Assembly: GCA_964563505.1 (NCBI GenBank)
Contig: CAZLXW010000035.1
Span: forward strand, 1 to 40,324
Direction of reading: 5' to 3'
Source of the DNA: UBA1351 sp964563505
Lineage (GTDB): Bacteria > Bacillota > Clostridia > Lachnospirales > Vallitaleaceae
Length of the DNA: 40,324 nucleotides
Shown: positions 17,656 through 26,037 of the stretch, piece by piece
Numbering within the stretch: the first letter of the stretch is position 1
Layout of the letters: each line of letters begins with the position of its first letter
The notes under the pieces: generated by a model
Databases searched by the model: none
Told to the model about the DNA's origin: nothing
The model's input: the letters and a program-made list of their open reading frames with translations, nothing else
Made by a program: the position numbers and the translations under genes

Positions 17656-18294
17656 TTATTTTAATTCTAATACATATACGGTCTGTTCATGTGTTGCATC
17701 TTTTTTAAAACCCATTTTTTCCAAGTACTTAATATGTTTTTCGTTGGATGCAAAACATATTAATTTATTATAGCCTTTTTCATGAAAAAACGATTTTTTA
17801 TCTTTAAAAATAAACTTTCCAATTTTAAAGTCCCTATACTCGGGAATAACAAAATCCAAATCAACTTTTAATGTCTCATCTTCATAGTGAGACGCTAAAA
17901 AAATCCCTGCCGGTACCATGTTTCTTAAAACAAAAAAGCTGACATCCATATGCTCATAATTGCCTTCGTATCCATCGGAATACTTTTCAATGCCTTTTGC
18001 ATGAAATTTCATAAAGTAATCTAAGTACTTTGAGTCTTTTTCAATAGGCATAATTTTGAAGTATTCTTTGAGTCGATAAATTTTTACTAAGTAATAAATA
18101 TTCACACCAACGATGCATAAGTTCATAAATCCCACAGGCAATGCACCAATCATAAAACCATATATGGCAAAAACCAATGAACCGATGAGATTAATCCAGC
18201 GTAACTTGATAATTGATCCCATCAACAGTGAAATTAATACTAATGTAGATGCTAAATATCCAACCCATTCTAACCAATGAATTCCTAATAGCAT
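17656..18294 (-). CDS. YgjV-like membrane protein with GNAT-like C-terminal domain
   Basis: 212 residues from ATG 18294, which follows AGGAGG by six bases. A longer frame from TTG 18312 would start ahead of that site and is rejected. Residues 1-80 hold three hydrophobic helices in the pattern of the YgjV family (GYLASTLVLISLLMGSIIKLRWINLIG). The C-terminal 120 residues look like a GNAT acyltransferase fold: IPEYRDFKIGKFIF, then GYNKLICFASNEKHIKYLEKMGFKK. Substrate and role are unknown. It follows the GGDEF-EAL gene by 20 bases on the same strand and is probably co-transcribed with it. Confidence 0.75.
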   Translation of the reverse strand: MLLGIHWLEWVGYLASTLVLISLLMGSIIKLRWINLIGSLVFAIYGFMIGALPVGFMNLCIVGVNIYYLVKIYRLKEYFKIMPIEKDSKYLDYFMKFHAKGIEKYSDGYEGNYEHMDVSFFVLRNMVPAGIFLASHYEDETLKVDLDFVIPEYRDFKIGKFIFKDKKSFFHEKGYNKLICFASNEKHIKYLEKMGFKKDATHEQTVYVLELK

Positions 18295-18314
18295 AGTAAA
18301 GCCTCCTAACAATT

Positions 18315-20297
18315 TTATCCTTTTTCAAGATGATTAATTTGATCAATCACATTTTCAATCTCATGATTTGGAACCGGTTTGCTGAAATAATAGCCTTGCG
18401 CTATATCACAACCATTGTTCTTAAGAAAAATCAACTGCTCTTTTGTCTCAACACCTTCTGCAACCACTTTTAGACCAAGATTATGGGCGACTTGAGTTAC
18501 AAATCTAAATATATGGCCTTCTTCGTTTTCACGGGTTATACTTCGAATAAAATCTCGGTCTACTTTCAAGATATCAATAGGAAGTTTTTGCAAATAAGTT
18601 AATGAAGAATACCCTGTTCCAAAGTCATCAAGGGCTATCGTTACACCGAGTGCCCGTAATTCATGAAGAACTTCGATAGCTCGCTCAAGATCATCCATAA
18701 CAGCAGTTTCCGTGATTTCAAGTTCTACACAACATCCACTTAATCCATGGTCTTCAATCTCTTTTTTTATGCTTTCGACAAGCCCTTCTTGGGTTAACCG
18801 TTTACTCGATAAGTTAACCGCCATTTTTAAGGTCCCGTGATTGCTATCTTTCCACTCACGTTTTTTTTCACACGCTGTTTTCAAAACCCATTCACCAATT
18901 TCATAGATCTGTCCCGTTGCTTCCGCAAAAGGAATAAAATCCATTGGTGAAATAAAGCCTTCTGTTGGGTGAATCCAACGAATAAGGGCTTCTACGCCAA
19001 TAACCTTTTGTGTCTGCATATCAATTTGTGGTTGATAATATAGCGAGAAATCATTGTTTTCTATAGCGGTTCTTAGTAAATTATTCATCTTAATGTAATT
19101 CCATGTTTGTTGACGCATAGCCGGAGTGTATATGCTATATCCATTCTTTCCACGATCTTTCACATGAAACATGGCTGTATCCCCATTTTGCATTAATGCA
19201 GATGCGCTTTTTCCGGATTCCGGATAGGTGGCAATTCCTATACTAATCCCCACATAAAACTCATAATCGCCAAGTATCCATGGTTTTTTGATTCGATCTA
19301 ACAAACGCTTTGCAAGTGTTTCAACATCTTCAATCGCATTCATATTATAAACAACAATTCCAAACTCATCGCCACCCAGTCGACTAACCTGTCCAAAATC
19401 TCGAACTTCATCTTCAAAAAAATCAGCAATCATTACAATGAAATCATCACCGAAAGCATGACCTATCGTATCATTGATATGTTTAAAATCATCTATATCT
19501 AAATATATAAAGGCAATCTTATATTCTTGACCCTTATGCTCTTGAATACTCATGTTAATATCTTTAGTAATCATGGCACGATTAGGTAAACCTGTCAGCT
19601 GATCATAAAATGCTAGCTGATGTAGTTTTTCTTGGTTTTGCATTTGTTCTGTTACATTCGTATAGGAACCTGCAACACGAACAGGTTCACCTTGGTCATT
19701 CCATATAGCTTTTCCATGACTTAAAATCCATATATAGCTTCCGTCATTTTTTCGTATACGGTATGTATCTTCGTAAATGCCGGATTGCCCCTTTAAATAT
19801 TGCTCCATTCTTTCTTTAACTTGTTTTTCTTCATCCGGATGAATATGTTCTAGCAATGGTTCTGCAGTATCTGCCATTTCTTCACTTGAAACACCCAAAA
19901 TCTCAGCAACCTTTGGTGAAATAAAAAAATTGTTTTCTTTTATATCCCATTCCCAAATTCCGTCATTCGCTCCTTCTACAGCTAGATTATAGCGTTCATC
20001 GCTAACTAAAAGTGCATTTTTTTGCTGTTTGATTTCATGGTATTGTTCCTGTATGGCTTCGTCCATCGCCACTAATTCTTCATCTGCCATCGTCAGCATT
20101 TCATATTCTTTAACAAGTTCATTAATGGCCAATTCAAATAACCGCATGCGCTTAAAAACAATCCAACCAAAAAAAACACCGGATACTAACACATAAAACC
20201 ATCCTTTGATTAGCTGCATTTGCTGAAAAATTTCTTGAGTACTCGAAACCATTAAGGCTAAACGATCGGAAAACAAAATCCATATACATCCAATCAA
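18315..20297 (-). CDS. PAS-GGDEF-EAL cyclic-di-GMP enzyme (N-terminus in another frame)
   Basis: 660 residues from the first usable start in this frame (TTG 20297). That start lacks a ribosome site and cuts into the first membrane helix. Two helices (about 1-15 and 32-48), a coiled coil (55-95) and a PAS domain (about 100-220) are followed by GGDEF, with intact RLGGDEF at 306-312. The EAL domain (about 405-655) has EAL at 436-438 and DDFGTGYSSL near 555. Both catalytic motifs are intact, so it could make or degrade c-di-GMP; one activity may be only regulatory. The frame stays open upstream to 20396 without an ATG. The natural N-terminus is probably supplied by the overlapping reading frame at 20306-20431 through a -1 shift (see findings). 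Confidence 0.9.
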   Translation of the reverse strand: MIGCIWILFSDRLALMVSSTQEIFQQMQLIKGWFYVLVSGVFFGWIVFKRMRLFELAINELVKEYEMLTMADEELVAMDEAIQEQYHEIKQQKNALLVSDERYNLAVEGANDGIWEWDIKENNFFISPKVAEILGVSSEEMADTAEPLLEHIHPDEEKQVKERMEQYLKGQSGIYEDTYRIRKNDGSYIWILSHGKAIWNDQGEPVRVAGSYTNVTEQMQNQEKLHQLAFYDQLTGLPNRAMITKDINMSIQEHKGQEYKIAFIYLDIDDFKHINDTIGHAFGDDFIVMIADFFEDEVRDFGQVSRLGGDEFGIVVYNMNAIEDVETLAKRLLDRIKKPWILGDYEFYVGISIGIATYPESGKSASALMQNGDTAMFHVKDRGKNGYSIYTPAMRQQTWNYIKMNNLLRTAIENNDFSLYYQPQIDMQTQKVIGVEALIRWIHPTEGFISPMDFIPFAEATGQIYEIGEWVLKTACEKKREWKDSNHGTLKMAVNLSSKRLTQEGLVESIKKEIEDHGLSGCCVELEITETAVMDDLERAIEVLHELRALGVTIALDDFGTGYSSLTYLQKLPIDILKVDRDFIRSITRENEEGHIFRFVTQVAHNLGLKVVAEGVETKEQLIFLKNNGCDIAQGYYFSKPVPNHEIENVIDQINHLEKG

Positions 20298-20305
20298 GAG
20301 ATAAA

Positions 20306-20431
20306 TTAAAGAAAAACGAATCGCTTCTTTTTTCGGCTGAATCGTTTTTCTAAATTCAACAAACTCTTTATACTCTCTATTGATTTTTCCATTTGCTCAT
20401 TTAAAATTTCTGAATTTTCTGATTCTCGCAT
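20306..20431 (-). CDS. Short frame likely encoding the N-terminus of the GGDEF-EAL protein
   Basis: ATG 20431 follows GAGGGTGGG and opens a 41-codon frame (MRESENSEILNEQ..., ending KKKRFVFL) that stops at 20306, inside the 5' part of the GGDEF-EAL gene. The heptamer A_AAA_AAG at 20333-20327, in phase with codons 33-35, is a classic -1 slippery sequence. Shifting there joins ...LEKRFSRKK to EAIRFSLIYLLIGC..., giving a sensible cytoplasmic tail before the first membrane helix. The same join would result from one missing A in a run of six, so an indel or sequencing error is the alternative. Confidence 0.6.
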   Translation of the reverse strand: MRESENSEILNEQMEKSIESIKSLLNLEKRFSRKKKRFVFL

Positions 20432-20499
20432 TTTCCCACCCTCAATCAAATGTTTCTTATCTGCAAATTTTTGTCCACTCAGATGAAAAGAAAGCTACC

Positions 20500-21105
20500 T
20501 TAATCGACTTCATGGAAAAACAAGTAATCATCATAAATTGCATGACCACTTTCTAAAATCATTCCTTCAACCGTTATGCGAACTTTATCTGCATCATACG
20601 CATCTAAAAATGTATTGACCACACTATTTATAATTATATACTCGCCTGCTGTACCCATTTGAAAAAGTTGTGTCTGAAATTCTTCTGAAAAATCAAGGTG
20701 AAGTGCATAAGAACCATTTTCTTTTTGTTCTTCAAATTCTAATATTTGAACGCCTTCCGGTAATACATTGACCATCTTAAGTTGTTCTATGACAATCTCT
20801 GGGGTTACAGCATCAACTTCAATCTTGCGAGAAATAATTCTCTCAGCATTTTCATCACCATAATATACAATGAGTTCTTCTACATTCTCTTCTTGGTCTA
20901 AATCCGGAACCGCATCATCTTCCTCACCTAAGTCCGGTTCGGTTTCAACCGCATCGTCATCATTTTTATTCGAATCTGAAGGAATCTCATTCTCAGAAGG
21001 ATTCTCTGTTATTTCTTCCTTTGGTTTACACCCACTAAGAAGACTTAGGATTAAAACACTCATAATTATTGCATATAACCTTCTTTTTTTTATTATAGAA
21101 AACAT
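20500..21105 (-). CDS. GerMN-domain lipoprotein
   Basis: A 201-residue lipoprotein: a charged N-terminus, a hydrophobic core and lipobox LLSGC with Cys26. A Glu/Asp/Pro/Asn-rich linker (about 28-75) leads to a GerMN-type domain (about 76-200): LIVYYGDENAERI, TPEIVIEQL, LPEGVQIL, LHLDFSEEFQ, GTAGEYIIINSVVNTFL, and VRITVEGMIL near the end. GerMN domains occur in the spore germination protein GerM and in other exported lipoproteins of Firmicutes. This copy has one domain, whereas GerM has two, so a spore role is not assured. It has its own promoter at 21139-21167 and lies 68 bases before the GGDEF-EAL start. Confidence 0.85.
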   Translation of the reverse strand: MFSIIKKRRLYAIIMSVLILSLLSGCKPKEEITENPSENEIPSDSNKNDDDAVETEPDLGEEDDAVPDLDQEENVEELIVYYGDENAERIISRKIEVDAVTPEIVIEQLKMVNVLPEGVQILEFEEQKENGSYALHLDFSEEFQTQLFQMGTAGEYIIINSVVNTFLDAYDADKVRITVEGMILESGHAIYDDYLFFHEVD

Positions 21106-21138
21106 ACTATCCTCCTAACATATTTCACTTATGAGTCT

Positions 21139-21167
21139 ATTATAATATATTCACTTGTTATATACAA
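21139..21167 (-). promoter_or_regulatory. Predicted promoter of the GerMN lipoprotein gene
   Basis: Minus strand: TTGTAT (21167-21162), 17 bases, TATAAT (21144-21139). The gene starts 34 bases further on, behind TAGGAGG. Confidence 0.7.
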
Positions 21168-21175
21168 TGAAAAGA

Positions 21176-21535
21176 TTAATCCATTGATCGTGAGGCTATA
21201 ATACTTGCACCGGTACCCAGTATATTTTCTATAATAACATCGCCCATTTTTACAGGACCTATGACCACTGTTTTGTTGATAGTAGCCATAGCCAAAAACA
21301 TCAATTCTTTTGGTATCGTTGCATTCGAACGTACGGGTAAACGTTTAAGATGTGCATTTTCAATCTTTACCGTTGTTGTTATAATACGCACCGGATTCGT
21401 CAACTCAGCTTTTGCATATGTAATACCACGTTTACACTTGTTTCCTGTTATTTTCCATTCGCCTTCCTCAGGTATTTCAATATTTAAATAACATCCCACC
21501 GGACAACTAATACAGATTAGACTTTCTTGACGCAT
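21176..21535 (-). CDS. DUF1667 protein, GlpAB-associated
   Basis: A 119-residue protein with four cysteines in its N-terminal third (Cys8, Cys11, Cys15 and Cys34, the first three as CISCPVGC). These could bind an iron-sulfur cluster or zinc. The block LTNPVRIITTTVKIE is typical of DUF1667, a family usually found beside GlpA/GlpB-like flavoproteins. Here it is the third gene of such a trio, and its start overlaps the previous stop by one base (TAATG). An electron-transfer or maturation role in the complex is plausible but unproven. Confidence 0.85.
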   Translation of the reverse strand: MRQESLICISCPVGCYLNIEIPEEGEWKITGNKCKRGITYAKAELTNPVRIITTTVKIENAHLKRLPVRSNATIPKELMFLAMATINKTVVIGPVKMGDVIIENILGTGASIIASRSMD

Positions 21536-22800
21536 TATGCTTGCACCTCCTGTATTTCAACTGAAATTTCTTGAATATCATTTCCTTGGACTTCTTCTTT
21601 TGTTATAACAATATGCTCCATTTCGCCCGGTGCCATATGTCGTTTCTTCATCGTTTTTAAAATACCTCTATTTGTTTTTATAACCATTTCAACTTGACTA
21701 TATACTTGTTTTACGCGCATAAATAATTCTAACTGCTTGTCTAGATTTCGAATTCGAACATTTTGCGGAACAATATAAGCAATTCCTTCTCCTGCTACTG
21801 TTTTTACCATGTTTTCTTGATCGACCAATTGCTTTTGTATATACTTTGCTGCAAATCGACCTGCTCTACGACTTTCTTCCGTCACAAAATCAACTAGGTC
21901 ATGGACGTGTACGACATTCCCACAGGCAAATACGCCTTCTATGCTTGTTTCCATGGCCTCATTAACAATCGGTCCACTGGTACGTGAATCCATCTTAACA
22001 CCCGCCTCTTCAGATAGTTCATTTTCAGGGATAAGACCAACAGATAATAGGACGGTATCACAATCATACACGATTTCAGTTCCTGCTATGGGTTGACGAT
22101 TATCATCTAATTGAGATACAACCACTTGCTCGACTCGCTCTTTGCCTCGAATCTCTGTAAGCGTATGACTTAAATAAAGCGGAATATCATAGTCATTTAA
22201 ACATTGTACAATATTTCGGTTAAGCCCACCTGAAAACGGCATCAATTCAACGACAGCTAAGACTTGGGCACCTTCTAACGTCATCCGTCTTGCCATGATG
22301 AGCCCAATATCACCTGAACCTAGGATGACCACTTTTTTACCGACCAAATAGCCTTCGATGTTTAAATAGCGTTGTGCAGTTCCGGCATTAAAAACACCTG
22401 ACGGTCGCGTACCGGGAATATTAATTGCTCCACGTGTACGTTCTCTACAGCCCATAGCTAAAACGATTGCTTTAGCCTCAATTGTTTTAAATCCATACTC
22501 TTTACTTACGCAATGTAAAACATGTTCTGCATTAAAGTCAACAACCATCGTATGCAGCCAATAGTCAATGCCATAATCATTTAATTGATTAATAAATCGT
22601 TCTGCATATTCCGGTCCGGTAAGTTCTTCTTTAAATACATGCAATCCAAATCCATTATGGATGCACTGTTGCAATATTCCTCCCAGTTCCTGATCTCTTT
22701 CTAATACTAAAATGGAGTCTACTCCATTATCTTTTGCCTCAATAGCAGCAGCAAGTCCTGCCGGACCGCCTCCAATGACGACTAATTCATAAGATTTCAT
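21535..22800 (-). CDS. FAD/NAD-dependent oxidoreductase, GlpB-like partner
   Basis: 421 residues from ATG 22800, which follows ACGAGGTG. A longer version from 22821 would overlap the GlpA-like gene and lacks a site, so I reject it. It has an N-terminal FAD-binding fold (VVIGGGPAGLAAAIEA), a second dinucleotide fold (VVILGSGDIGLIMARRM, near 150), and the late FAD motif GVFACGNVVHVHDLVD. A thioredoxin-like CxxC redox pair is not seen; AMGCRERTRGA holds a single Cys. It follows the GlpA-like gene by 17 bases. The pair resembles an anaerobic glycerol 3-phosphate dehydrogenase-like complex in which this subunit passes electrons onward. The actual substrate is not shown by the sequence. Confidence 0.88.
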   Translation of the reverse strand: MKSYELVVIGGGPAGLAAAIEAKDNGVDSILVLERDQELGGILQQCIHNGFGLHVFKEELTGPEYAERFINQLNDYGIDYWLHTMVVDFNAEHVLHCVSKEYGFKTIEAKAIVLAMGCRERTRGAINIPGTRPSGVFNAGTAQRYLNIEGYLVGKKVVILGSGDIGLIMARRMTLEGAQVLAVVELMPFSGGLNRNIVQCLNDYDIPLYLSHTLTEIRGKERVEQVVVSQLDDNRQPIAGTEIVYDCDTVLLSVGLIPENELSEEAGVKMDSRTSGPIVNEAMETSIEGVFACGNVVHVHDLVDFVTEESRRAGRFAAKYIQKQLVDQENMVKTVAGEGIAYIVPQNVRIRNLDKQLELFMRVKQVYSQVEMVIKTNRGILKTMKKRHMAPGEMEHIVITKEEVQGNDIQEISVEIQEVQA

Positions 22801-22817
22801 GATTTCACCTCGTTTAT

Positions 22818-24272
22818 TCATACTTGTTTTTTGGTTTCTTCCGTTACGATATACGCCTTACTGCCATTATACGAAACATCTTCAATAGATCTGTTTAATT
22901 CCCTTGCTAAAATCTCAACCACTTTGGGTTCGCAGAAGCCACCTTGGCATCTTCCCATACCAGGTCTGGTTCTTTTTTTTACACCTTTGACAGTTGTTGC
23001 CCCCATATTCCTATGAATACAATCGATGATTTCAGCTTCTGTCACTTGCTCGCATCGACAAATAATGTTCCCATAATTCGAATCGCCTTCAACACATTTT
23101 TGCTTTTCTTCCAGATTAAGCTCCGAAAACCTTACCACAGGTCGTCGTCTCGGATTAAACGTTACTTTTTCTTTAAGTCCCCCACTTATTCCCTCCATAA
23201 TTTCAACAACATACTTGGCAACAGCTGGCGCTGCCGAAAGGCCGGGTGATTCAAATCCACCAACATTGATAAATCCTTTAGCAACTTTTGATTCTCCAAT
23301 GACAAAGTCACCAATATCGGATGATGCTCTGAGTCCTGCAAAGGTTCGAATCACTTGGTTAAAAGGAATCTTATCCGATGATTTACTTGCTATATTACGT
23401 ATCTCTTGTAAGCTCATCGCTTCCGTAGAGACATCATCTTTTTCACCGACAAAATTGGAGTCCGGCCCTACGAGAACATTTCCATGGACGGTCGGTGTTA
23501 TTAAAACACCTTTTCCTTGATCCGTTGGCGTTTGGAAGATAACATGATTGAACAATTTTCCTGCCTTTTTATCCAAAAGATAGTACTCTCCTTTTCTCGG
23601 ATGAATTGAATAACTAGTATCCCCCACCATCTGACTAACCTGATCCGCATATACCCCGGCACAGTTAATGATATTACGTGCTTGATAGTCGCCTCCGCTC
23701 GTATGTACCTCATAATAACTATCTTGTTTTTCAATTCCGATAACTTTTGTCTCTAGCTGATACTTCACGCCATTTTCTATTCCGTTTTCAGCTAATGCTA
23801 TGGCGAGTTCAAATGGAGAGACTATGCCGGCTGTCTTTGCGTATAATGCAACCGAGACTTGGTCACTAATATTTGGCTCGAGTTCTTTGATCTGATAAGC
23901 TTCAATAATTGACATCTCCGGTATGTGGTTTTTAAGGCCAGCCTTATACATCTTGCCAATTGTTTTCCGATCTTCTTCATCAAAACCTATCACCAAAGAT
24001 CCAATACGTTTAAAAGGTACATCCAGCTCTTCACATACTTGATCAAACATTGGGTTTCCTTTTATGTTGAATTCACTTTTTTGCGATCCCGGTTTTGCAT
24101 CATAGCCAGCGTGGACAATGGCACTATTTGCCATTGTCGTCGCATTCGCCACATCACTTTCTTGGTCAACAACTAAAATATCCAGCTCATATCGGGCTAA
24201 TTCTCTGGCCACAAATGTTCCTGCAATACCTGCACCAATCACAATAACATCATTCATCTTCTTCATTTCCAT
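22818..24272 (-). CDS. GlpA-like FAD-dependent dehydrogenase with BFD-type [2Fe-2S] domain
   Basis: A 484-residue protein. The N-terminal FAD fold has DVIVIGAGIAGTFVARELARY, and ANATTMANSAIVHAGYDAKPGS matches the glycerol 3-phosphate dehydrogenase/DAO family. The late flavin motif GFESPGLSAAPAVAKYV is present. The last 85 residues form a BFD-type iron-sulfur domain with IICRCEQVTEAE and GRCQGGFCEP, giving the four cysteine ligands as CxC and CxxxxC. In this family the enzyme oxidises glycerol 3-phosphate or a similar alpha-hydroxy compound. The neighbouring GlpB-like and DUF1667 genes support a complex. No glpF or glpK lies nearby. The ribosome site AGGAGG lies five bases before the ATG. A promoter and leader hairpin lie upstream. 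Confidence 0.88.
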   Translation of the reverse strand: MEMKKMNDVIVIGAGIAGTFVARELARYELDILVVDQESDVANATTMANSAIVHAGYDAKPGSQKSEFNIKGNPMFDQVCEELDVPFKRIGSLVIGFDEEDRKTIGKMYKAGLKNHIPEMSIIEAYQIKELEPNISDQVSVALYAKTAGIVSPFELAIALAENGIENGVKYQLETKVIGIEKQDSYYEVHTSGGDYQARNIINCAGVYADQVSQMVGDTSYSIHPRKGEYYLLDKKAGKLFNHVIFQTPTDQGKGVLITPTVHGNVLVGPDSNFVGEKDDVSTEAMSLQEIRNIASKSSDKIPFNQVIRTFAGLRASSDIGDFVIGESKVAKGFINVGGFESPGLSAAPAVAKYVVEIMEGISGGLKEKVTFNPRRRPVVRFSELNLEEKQKCVEGDSNYGNIICRCEQVTEAEIIDCIHRNMGATTVKGVKKRTRPGMGRCQGGFCEPKVVEILARELNRSIEDVSYNGSKAYIVTEETKKQV

Positions 24273-24293
24273 AAAATCCTCCTATAGATTTAC

Positions 24294-24347
24294 ACAAAAA
24301 GAGCCACACAAAACAATCGCTCTTTAGCGATTGCTTTGTGTGGCTCT
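24294..24347 (-). terminator. Terminator-like hairpin in the leader of the GlpA-like operon
   Basis: 24300-24321 and 24326-24347 form a 22-bp stem with one mismatch and a four-base loop, read on the minus strand as AGAGCCACACAAA... then ...TTTGTGTGGCTCT and a T-rich tail (TTTTTGTGT). It lies downstream of a good promoter (24379-24407) and only 22 bases before the GlpA-like start codon. It could be an attenuator, or simply end the SulP operon. Confidence 0.85.
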
Positions 24348-24378
24348 CATCTTCTCATGCCACTTATGCTTTGATTTT

Positions 24379-24407
24379 ATTGTATCACTTATTCTTTACC
24401 TTGTAAA
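24379..24407 (-). promoter_or_regulatory. Predicted promoter of the GlpA-like operon
   Basis: Minus strand: TTTACA (24407-24402), 17 bases, TACAAT (24384-24379); each box is one base off consensus. The -35 overlaps the last codons of the small gene upstream. Confidence 0.7.
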
Positions 24408-24752
24408 GCCTCCATGTTTTCGTATAAGTTCTAAATGTAAATTTCCATCTTTAATCTCCACAACAGCACGATCAATCATCGCGCTAAGCAAAACCAGTTC
24501 ATCACCTTCATCTGTTTCACCTGCTAGCTGCCAATAATATTCTTCGATTTCATGCTGTCGCTGTTCATTTAGTAACTGGTCTAGTCGTTGAACTTCCTCT
24601 TCCGAATAATGGGTATTATAGTCTAAAATATCAATCGATGTTTCTTCATTACTTGTCTTAATCTTTATTTCTAGCTCATTTGTATCTTCAATCAATAATG
24701 ATGTAATTAATTCGTCAATAATTCGCCCTATTTTTTTCATTTCATGTCGCAT
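24396..24752 (-). CDS. Small acidic protein of unknown function, partner of DUF1576
   Basis: 118 residues from ATG 24752, which follows AAGGAGAG. A longer frame from 24779 would overlap the DUF1576 gene and is rejected. The sequence is soluble and acidic, with an N-terminal helix (MKKIGRIIDELITSLL), a beta-rich section (ELEIKIKTSNEETSIDIL), a charged helical part (EEEVQRLDQLLNEQRQHEIEEYYW) and a C-terminal VVEIKDGNLHLELIRK. No family recognised. It begins four bases after the DUF1576 stop, so it is co-transcribed and probably works with that membrane protein, perhaps as a cytoplasmic regulator. Confidence 0.7.
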   Translation of the reverse strand: MRHEMKKIGRIIDELITSLLIEDTNELEIKIKTSNEETSIDILDYNTHYSEEEVQRLDQLLNEQRQHEIEEYYWQLAGETDEGDELVLLSAMIDRAVVEIKDGNLHLELIRKHGGFTR

Positions 24753-24756
24753 ATGA

Positions 24757-26037
24757 TTACTCTCCTTTTTTAAACGCATCTACAATCGGCACTAAAAAGC
24801 CAGCAACGATACCTCCCGAAAAACCATTATTATACAAGTTCATTCCACCATGAATATCACCCACTTTTGTCACAAGAATAAAATGAAGAATTCCTGCGAT
24901 AATACCTATAAACGGACCAAATGTTCCGGCAATCGGCGCTATTGTTGTTGAAAATAGAATCGCAATAATCACCGGTGTCGTTGTAAGATCCGCTCCAAAT
25001 AGTATGGCGGCGATAATAACCCCCACAATAATGGGCATTGTATTTTTAGGATGTTTTCCAAATGCCGAAAAACCTACAATGGTTAAGATCCCGGCAAGAA
25101 TGGGTCCGTTGAGTACGCCACCTAAAAGCATAACCAGGCCTAAACTATAGATTCCCATAATCCCCATGTTAATAAAAGTTAGTCCATAGCCATCTAAGGA
25201 CGTAAAATCAGTAATCGTACGACCTTTATGTCTTAAAATCTTGGGATAATCCATGAGCCCATTATATTTAATACGCACGCCTATAATGATCAATGCTACA
25301 AATCCTGCCAGCATTAATAACCACAAGGAATAGGATTGTTTTTCATACAGAATATAGACCGGCTGCACTTCAATATCCATATTACGGAGCAAACTCGTAA
25401 TAACCGTACCAATAATTCCTGCCGTAAACCCGATATTATATAAATTAAACCCATCATGAAACCTCAACATATGTGAAGACAAGGGAACTATTATAAAACC
25501 GATAAAGACCCCAATCACTATTCCTGCCGGAATATTATATTTGTCCGGAATCACTCCGGAAAACATCAATTCACTCACAAGTGGAGATAGTGCCGTCCCA
25601 AACATAATCACCAAAACAACATTTTTGAAAGATATTTTTTGGTAACGACTGTAGAATATCCCTCCTAAAAAAATCGGCGGTATATTAATGAGATTTTTCC
25701 CAAAGAAGGAAAATCCAATCACTGTGAAAAAAGCTGCAATAAGCAACCCATTAATTCTTAATTTGTAGTACTTAAAAAGTAGTAACATTAAAAAGCCAAT
25801 GATTGCCGCGTGAATGAATGCAACGCCTAGCCCACCCACTTTAATGAAGTCTGTCAATAATACCGTCGGTGACAGCAAAATATCTCTAAATCCTTTAATA
25901 ACATCACTGAAGCTACTATAGGTACTTGCGGTAACAAAGATTCCATAAATCATGAATATACATGGAAAAATCGCCATTACTTTTAAAATACCATCTTTAT
26001 GAATTTCTTTTTCCCGAATTTTTTCTTTAATGTACAT
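24757..26037 (-). CDS. DUF1576 polytopic membrane protein
   Basis: A 426-residue membrane protein with about 11-12 hydrophobic segments, assigned to DUF1576 from its repeated motifs and size. It has a clear internal duplication. VIGFSFFGKNLINIPPIFLGG near 107 corresponds to IVGFSAFGKHPKNTMPIIVG near 315, and FHDGFNLYNIGFTAGIIG near 193 to IHGGMNLYNNGFSGGIVAG near 394. Each half therefore carries one helix bundle ending in a GxNLYNxGFxxGI re-entrant-like motif, as in channels and transporters built from inverted or tandem repeats. Substrate unknown. The start overlaps the SulP gene by 11 bases, implying coupled expression. Confidence 0.8.
   Translation of the reverse strand: MYIKEKIREKEIHKDGILKVMAIFPCIFMIYGIFVTASTYSSFSDVIKGFRDILLSPTVLLTDFIKVGGLGVAFIHAAIIGFLMLLLFKYYKLRINGLLIAAFFTVIGFSFFGKNLINIPPIFLGGIFYSRYQKISFKNVVLVIMFGTALSPLVSELMFSGVIPDKYNIPAGIVIGVFIGFIIVPLSSHMLRFHDGFNLYNIGFTAGIIGTVITSLLRNMDIEVQPVYILYEKQSYSLWLLMLAGFVALIIIGVRIKYNGLMDYPKILRHKGRTITDFTSLDGYGLTFINMGIMGIYSLGLVMLLGGVLNGPILAGILTIVGFSAFGKHPKNTMPIIVGVIIAAILFGADLTTTPVIIAILFSTTIAPIAGTFGPFIGIIAGILHFILVTKVGDIHGGMNLYNNGFSGGIVAGFLVPIVDAFKKGE

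Noticed and set aside
20297..20299. TTG 20297 as the true start of the GGDEF-EAL gene
   Set aside because: No ribosome site, and it truncates the first membrane helix; the overlapping upstream frame gives a better explanation.
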